Assembly: GCA_033980235.1 (NCBI GenBank)
Contig: CM067062.1
Coordinates: forward strand, 15,465,801 to 15,529,800
Source of the DNA: Diadema setosum
Taxonomy: Eukaryota; Echinodermata; Echinoidea; Diadematoida; Diadematidae
Length of the DNA: 64,000 nt
Direction: 5' to 3'
Shown piece after piece: positions 63,001 to 64,000 of the stretch. Position 1 is the first letter of the stretch, and each line of letters starts with the position of its first letter. The position numbers were made by a program, and so were the translations under genes. The notes beneath the pieces were generated by a model. That model saw only the letters and a list, made by a program, of their open reading frames with translations, did not search any database and was not told the DNA's origin.

Positions 63001-63834
63001 GTCCATCCGGCACTCATGGGTTTTTGCTACTTTTAAGAAGCGCATTGACACATCCAGTTTCTTTTATGATTAATTTGATTGAATGTGATTTTGTTGTTGT
63101 TGTTACAAAGAAGGTGTGATTAATATTTTAGTATTTTTTTGAAAATTTTTCTGAAATGCAGATTTTTGCCTTTTATTGGAATCGATTTTTTTTTTCTTTT
63201 TCACTCATCCATCAAGATTTCTCCTACCAAATTTTCTCATAAATTCACGACATACCTAAACCGCCGATCGACAGAGCATCTTATCCACAAGAAGATTTCT
63301 AGATTCAAAGATGATATTGCAAATGGAATTTTGAAAATCTTTTCAGAAATGCCATACCTACCGCCGACAATTTCGTAAGCAAGAAAATGAAGTTGATAGA
63401 GGACATACTTGCGCTCCGAAGGCCAAAGAATTCACAACAGAATTAAGTGGGATGGACCGTCCCGAGGTAAAACACTTCTACTAAGCCGTTATTCCCAAAT
63501 GAATCACTTCTGTCTCCTTCTTACGTGCTTATTTTAATTTTTCACAGTATTTTGAGGAGAACCAGGGATATGTCCCCCAGAGATACTGACACGGAGCTCA
63601 GGCGGGCCTTCAAGATCTGGGAAAAAGTCACCCCTCTGGAGTTCACCGAGGTCACGAGCGGGCGTGCCGACATCTACCTCAGCTTCGGCATCAGAGACCA
63701 CGGTGACCAGTACCCTTTTGATGGGCCCGGCTTCACCCTCGCCCACGCCTACCCTCCCCAGAGCGGCTGGGGCGAACTCGACGGCGACGTCCACTTCGAT
63801 GACGAGGAAACCTTCACCATCAACTCCTACGACG
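35420..63834 (+). CDS. MMP: Secreted matrix metalloproteinase, 5' part (gene runs off the right edge)
   Basis: Exons 35420-35557, 62679-62962 and 63548-63834 join in phase to give about 236 residues of a metzincin zinc endopeptidase of the extracellular matrix. Order: signal peptide (about 1-27), a propeptide beginning NYMQKYQG, cysteine switch PRCGVPD at 102-108 with Cys104, an RMRR motif at 122-125, then the catalytic domain from YAHTGGKW. Structural-zinc ligands are seen in HGD, LAHA and DVHFDDEE, along with the YPFDGPG calcium loop. HExxHxxGxxH and any hemopexin domain must lie beyond the window. RxRR before Tyr is the position where MT-type and other furin-activated MMPs are cleaved, so activation inside the secretory pathway is likely. 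The link across the 27-kb first intron rests on phase 0, the signal peptide and the natural continuation DFIEAL-NYMQKY. Confidence 0.9.
36528..37972. mobile_element. hAT-like non-autonomous element nested in the MITE, 8-bp TSD
   Basis: Perfect 8-bp duplications ACACTGTA at 36520-36527 and 37973-37980. Ends CAAGCGCGCCGGAA and (inverted) CAAGGGCGCCAGAA. The interior holds T, G and C runs, a (CA)n, and about three to four direct units of about 210 bp with GAGGGAGCGAAGCGACCGAG and TAGGGACTTTTTGTAAAAA. No transposase frame. Confidence 0.9.
37913..37934 (+). repeat. Poly-G tract
   Basis: 22 consecutive G, next to further G and C runs at 37857-37907. G-quadruplex or hairpin formation is likely. Confidence 0.9.
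38894..39242. mobile_element. 349-bp MITE rich in CCTCGAGG palindromes
   Basis: Inverted ends CAATAGWTACGTTCAGACG continue into ACARGCCYTAACCTCGAGG. CCTCGAGGTTA or its variants recur at least five times near both ends, and TAACTACGAGT-like words fill the centre. No coding capacity. Confidence 0.88.
41010..41045. repeat. (AT)n microsatellite
   Basis: About 18 perfect AT units. Confidence 0.95.
42422..42450. repeat. (TTG)n microsatellite
   Basis: About nine TTG units. Confidence 0.9.
43150..43437 (+). mobile_element. Tail of a LINE ending in (ATT)n
   Basis: The frame reading SVRPLDIRKCQTLDSFKSKV then KTFLF and a TAG at 43258-43260 matches the common C-terminal LINE motif (x-SLxxFKSKLKTxLF). 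A short 3' UTR ends in CGCTTAATAAATG and about 19 ATT units (43381-43437). Confidence 0.7.
45202..45228. repeat. (CA)n microsatellite
   Basis: About 13 CA units. Confidence 0.9.
45456..45929. mobile_element. MITE with ACACTGCAAAAA terminus and GGGGTACT repeats
   Basis: The left arm AAAAATAGGAGTGCAAATAT is matched inverted by ATATTTGCACTCCTATTTTT at 45891-45911, followed by TACAAGCCACCCTAAA in both arms. The interior is diverged direct copies of AAGGGTACTNATTTGTA. The right terminus has become a poly-T. Confidence 0.82.
45930..50079. other. MMP intron 1, no recognised feature
   Basis: No exon, RNA gene or clear repeat was identified. Some open frames of 60-140 codons occur, but none has a recognisable motif or splice context. 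Confidence 0.5.
50080..51050 (+). repeat. 1-kb dispersed repeat, copy A
   Basis: Begins GTCTAGCAGCCAGAAAGGGT and CCCCGTGCACCCCCC, then an AT-rich body. Inverted copy B lies at 59195-60268. Copy A carries AAGATGGCCGCC (50237-50248) beside GTTGCTAGGAGAC (50253-50265) and a 65-codon frame at 50765-50959. Confidence 0.88.
50765..50959 (+). pseudogene. Decayed reading frame inside repeat copy A
   Basis: An open frame starting KLPYEQFLVFLDSLQ, with NLMLKALRNKELVKWPFRA before its stop. Copy B (about 59540-59319, minus) keeps LPYEQFLVFLDSLQ apart from F for L, an in-frame four-residue insertion and the same C-terminus. A compensated frameshift separates the middle parts. Family not recognised; probably the 3' end of a transposon gene. 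Confidence 0.45.
51048..51600 (+). repeat. Dispersed repeat, truncated direct copy A'
   Basis: Starts again at GGTCCCCGTGCACGCCCC directly after copy A and follows it to about the TTAAGGGTAATGTC region. It then stops before the reading frame. Carries AAGATGGCCGCC at 51204-51215. Confidence 0.85.
51640..52200. other. Low-complexity G/C/T-run region
   Basis: Alternating T, G and C runs (51726-51795, 51979-52002) with GGAGCGGAACGACCGAACGG. It looks like a decayed relative of the 36528-37972 element; ends not defined. Confidence 0.4.
52320..54300 (+). repeat. Tandem array of about twelve 150-170-bp units in the MMP intron
   Basis: AAATGCGAGCGAGCG recurs at about 52466, 52628, 52785, 53074, 53233, 53388, 53537, 53718, 53881, 54045 and 54216. 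Each unit also holds TTTTGACATTTTACAGTCC, ACTGCCGTTTGTAGCTATA, TTCGCTTTGGAAATTAAGGG, a G-run with CGCACCGGGCG, and TGGCAGCAACATCAGGAG. Open frames here are products of the unit. Confidence 0.92.
54301..56930. other. MMP intron 1, between arrays
   Basis: No exon recognised. GCGAGCGAGCGAAGCGAGCG appears again at about 54943, with G/C-run termini at 54633-54680 and 55108-55198 that resemble the ends of non-autonomous DNA elements. A hairpin lies at 56648-56703. Confidence 0.5.
56648..56703. repeat. Imperfect hairpin
   Basis: Arms GTGTTGATCGTAG and CTACGATCAACAC separated by about 30 bases. Possibly the core of a small palindromic element. Confidence 0.6.
56931..57730 (+). repeat. TGCCTCCGCC element with AGGTCA-rich degenerate tandem units
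   Basis: Begins TGCCTCCGCC, then GTTTTCGGGTTGTCCGTCC and a 40-base A-run (57034-57073). Four or so diverged units of about 170 bp follow, each with AAGGTCAAAGGTCAA-like words, TTTCACTATTTCCCTCATAT and TGCATGTA. Confidence 0.75.
57445..57457 (+). promoter_or_regulatory. DR1 nuclear-receptor-like site
   Basis: GGGTCA-A-AGGTCA, one mismatch from the ideal direct repeat spaced by one base bound by RXR/HNF4/COUP-TF type receptors. It lies within a repeat, so function is uncertain. Confidence 0.35.
57904..58668 (+). repeat. Direct repeat of about 325 bp, 2.4 copies
   Basis: Units start at 57904, 58231 and 58551 with AATGGAAACAATGTCAT or close variants. The third is cut after TTGCTTTCAGC. Units contain a CGAACCTCCGRAATAACGAA fragment of the TTCGGAATAACG family. 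Confidence 0.92.
59153..59165 (-). promoter_or_regulatory. Perfect DR1 site
   Basis: AGGTCA-A-AGGTCA on the minus strand, the ideal one-base-spaced direct repeat. It lies in an inverted copy of the AGGTCA-rich repeat. Confidence 0.35.
59195..60268 (-). repeat. 1-kb dispersed repeat, inverted copy B
   Basis: Reverse complement of copy A (50080-51050), including both outer GTGCACGGGGACC ends, the reading-frame remnant (about 59540-59319) and the GGCGGCCATCTT / GTCTCCTAGCAAC pair at 60085-60113. Confidence 0.88.
60269..62678. other. End of MMP intron 1
   Basis: No exon recognised. A (TTAG)n run lies at about 61872-61900. A degenerate tRNA-like sequence with box B-like GAGTTCGAATCCC lies on the minus strand at about 62407-62482. 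Confidence 0.5.
62407..62482 (-). repeat. Degenerate tRNA-like relic
   Basis: Box B-like GAGTTCGAATCCC and a box A-like GAATAGTGGATAGG with suitable spacing, but the T stem does not pair. Most likely a SINE fragment, unlike the 27-28 kb family. Confidence 0.35.
62679..62962 (+). CDS. MMP: MMP exon 2: propeptide with cysteine switch and furin-type site
   Basis: The acceptor is CATAG|AAC and the donor CG|GTATGT. The 94 codons cover the three-helix propeptide, KMRQPRCGVPD (Cys holds the catalytic zinc in the zymogen), GGRMRR, and the first strand of the catalytic domain, KWTKRKLTF. Base composition is clearly more GC-rich than the surrounding intron. Confidence 0.96.
62963..63547 (+). other. 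MMP intron 2
   Basis: A 585-bp GT-AG intron, AT-rich, without recognised repeats. Confidence 0.85.
63548..63834 (+). CDS. MMP: MMP exon 3: first half of catalytic domain
   Basis: Acceptor CACAG; the first base completes Arg. It encodes ILRRTRDM, the ELRRAFKIWEKVTPLEF helix, ADIYLSFGIRDHGD, YPFDGPGFTLAHAYPP and GDVHFDDEETFT, and ends in phase 1 at GTAGGT. The structural zinc and calcium ligands are intact. The next exon should carry the catalytic HExxH. Confidence 0.96.
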
Positions 63835-64000
63835 GTAGGTTGTCATTTCCAAAGAAGTTTATGATGAATCTGTTCAGGGTTTTAAATCCTTTATATCCAA
63901 ACCCATTTCTCTTTTTTTTTTCGGTCTTGAGCTCGCCGCACACTCTGCGACTCACGAATATACTACTGACAGACATTGGATCCGAAATAAATCACAATAG

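Overview
This is a 64-kb piece of animal nuclear DNA: AT-rich, intron-containing and dense with repeats. It has no prokaryotic gene organisation. Two things suggest a marine invertebrate deuterostome, most likely an echinoderm of the sea-urchin kind. The first is the gene content: tandem MIF genes with vertebrate-like intron phases and a cysteine-switch matrix metalloproteinase. The second is the repeats: foldback transposons, hAT-like miniature elements, a CR1/L2-like LINE end and many microsatellites. The taxon is inferred; no marker gene fixes it.

Layout. From 1 to 21 kb, three complete three-exon genes for macrophage migration inhibitory factor (MIF, a tautomerase-fold cytokine) lie head-to-tail on the minus strand: MIF-1 at 1253-3960, MIF-2 at 7641-9798, MIF-3 at 13856-20944. 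Exon 1 is 108 coding bases in each copy, exon 2 is 170-173 bases, and exon 3 begins with the last base of a split Arg codon, as in human MIF. MIF-3 is the most divergent copy and its introns are full of transposons, including a 3.8-kb foldback element that ends 22 bp from the exon 1 splice donor.

From 21 to 35 kb there is no recognised gene. This stretch holds an 8-bp-TSD (hAT-like) element (25037-26495), a composite foldback element made of 268-bp tRNA-like units (27331-28556), the decayed 3' end of a LINE (31186-32231) and several MITEs.

From 35.4 kb to the right edge lies the 5' part of a secreted matrix metalloproteinase on the plus strand: a signal-peptide exon (35420-35557), a 27-kb first intron, a propeptide exon with PRCGVPD and an RMRR furin-type site (62679-62962), and the first catalytic-domain exon (63548-63834). 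The window ends before the HExxH zinc-site exon. The giant intron carries a hAT-like element nested inside an older MITE, a palindromic CCTCGAGG MITE, a roughly 2-kb tandem array, and an inverted pair of roughly 1-kb repeats that share a decayed reading frame and YY1/RFX-like sites.

The MIF cluster and the MMP gene are divergently oriented across about 14.5 kb. Nothing in the sequence shows that they act together. The most unusual content is the repeat architecture: tandem arrays inside TIR elements, with a GCGAGCGAAGCGAGC-type motif recurring in otherwise different elements.
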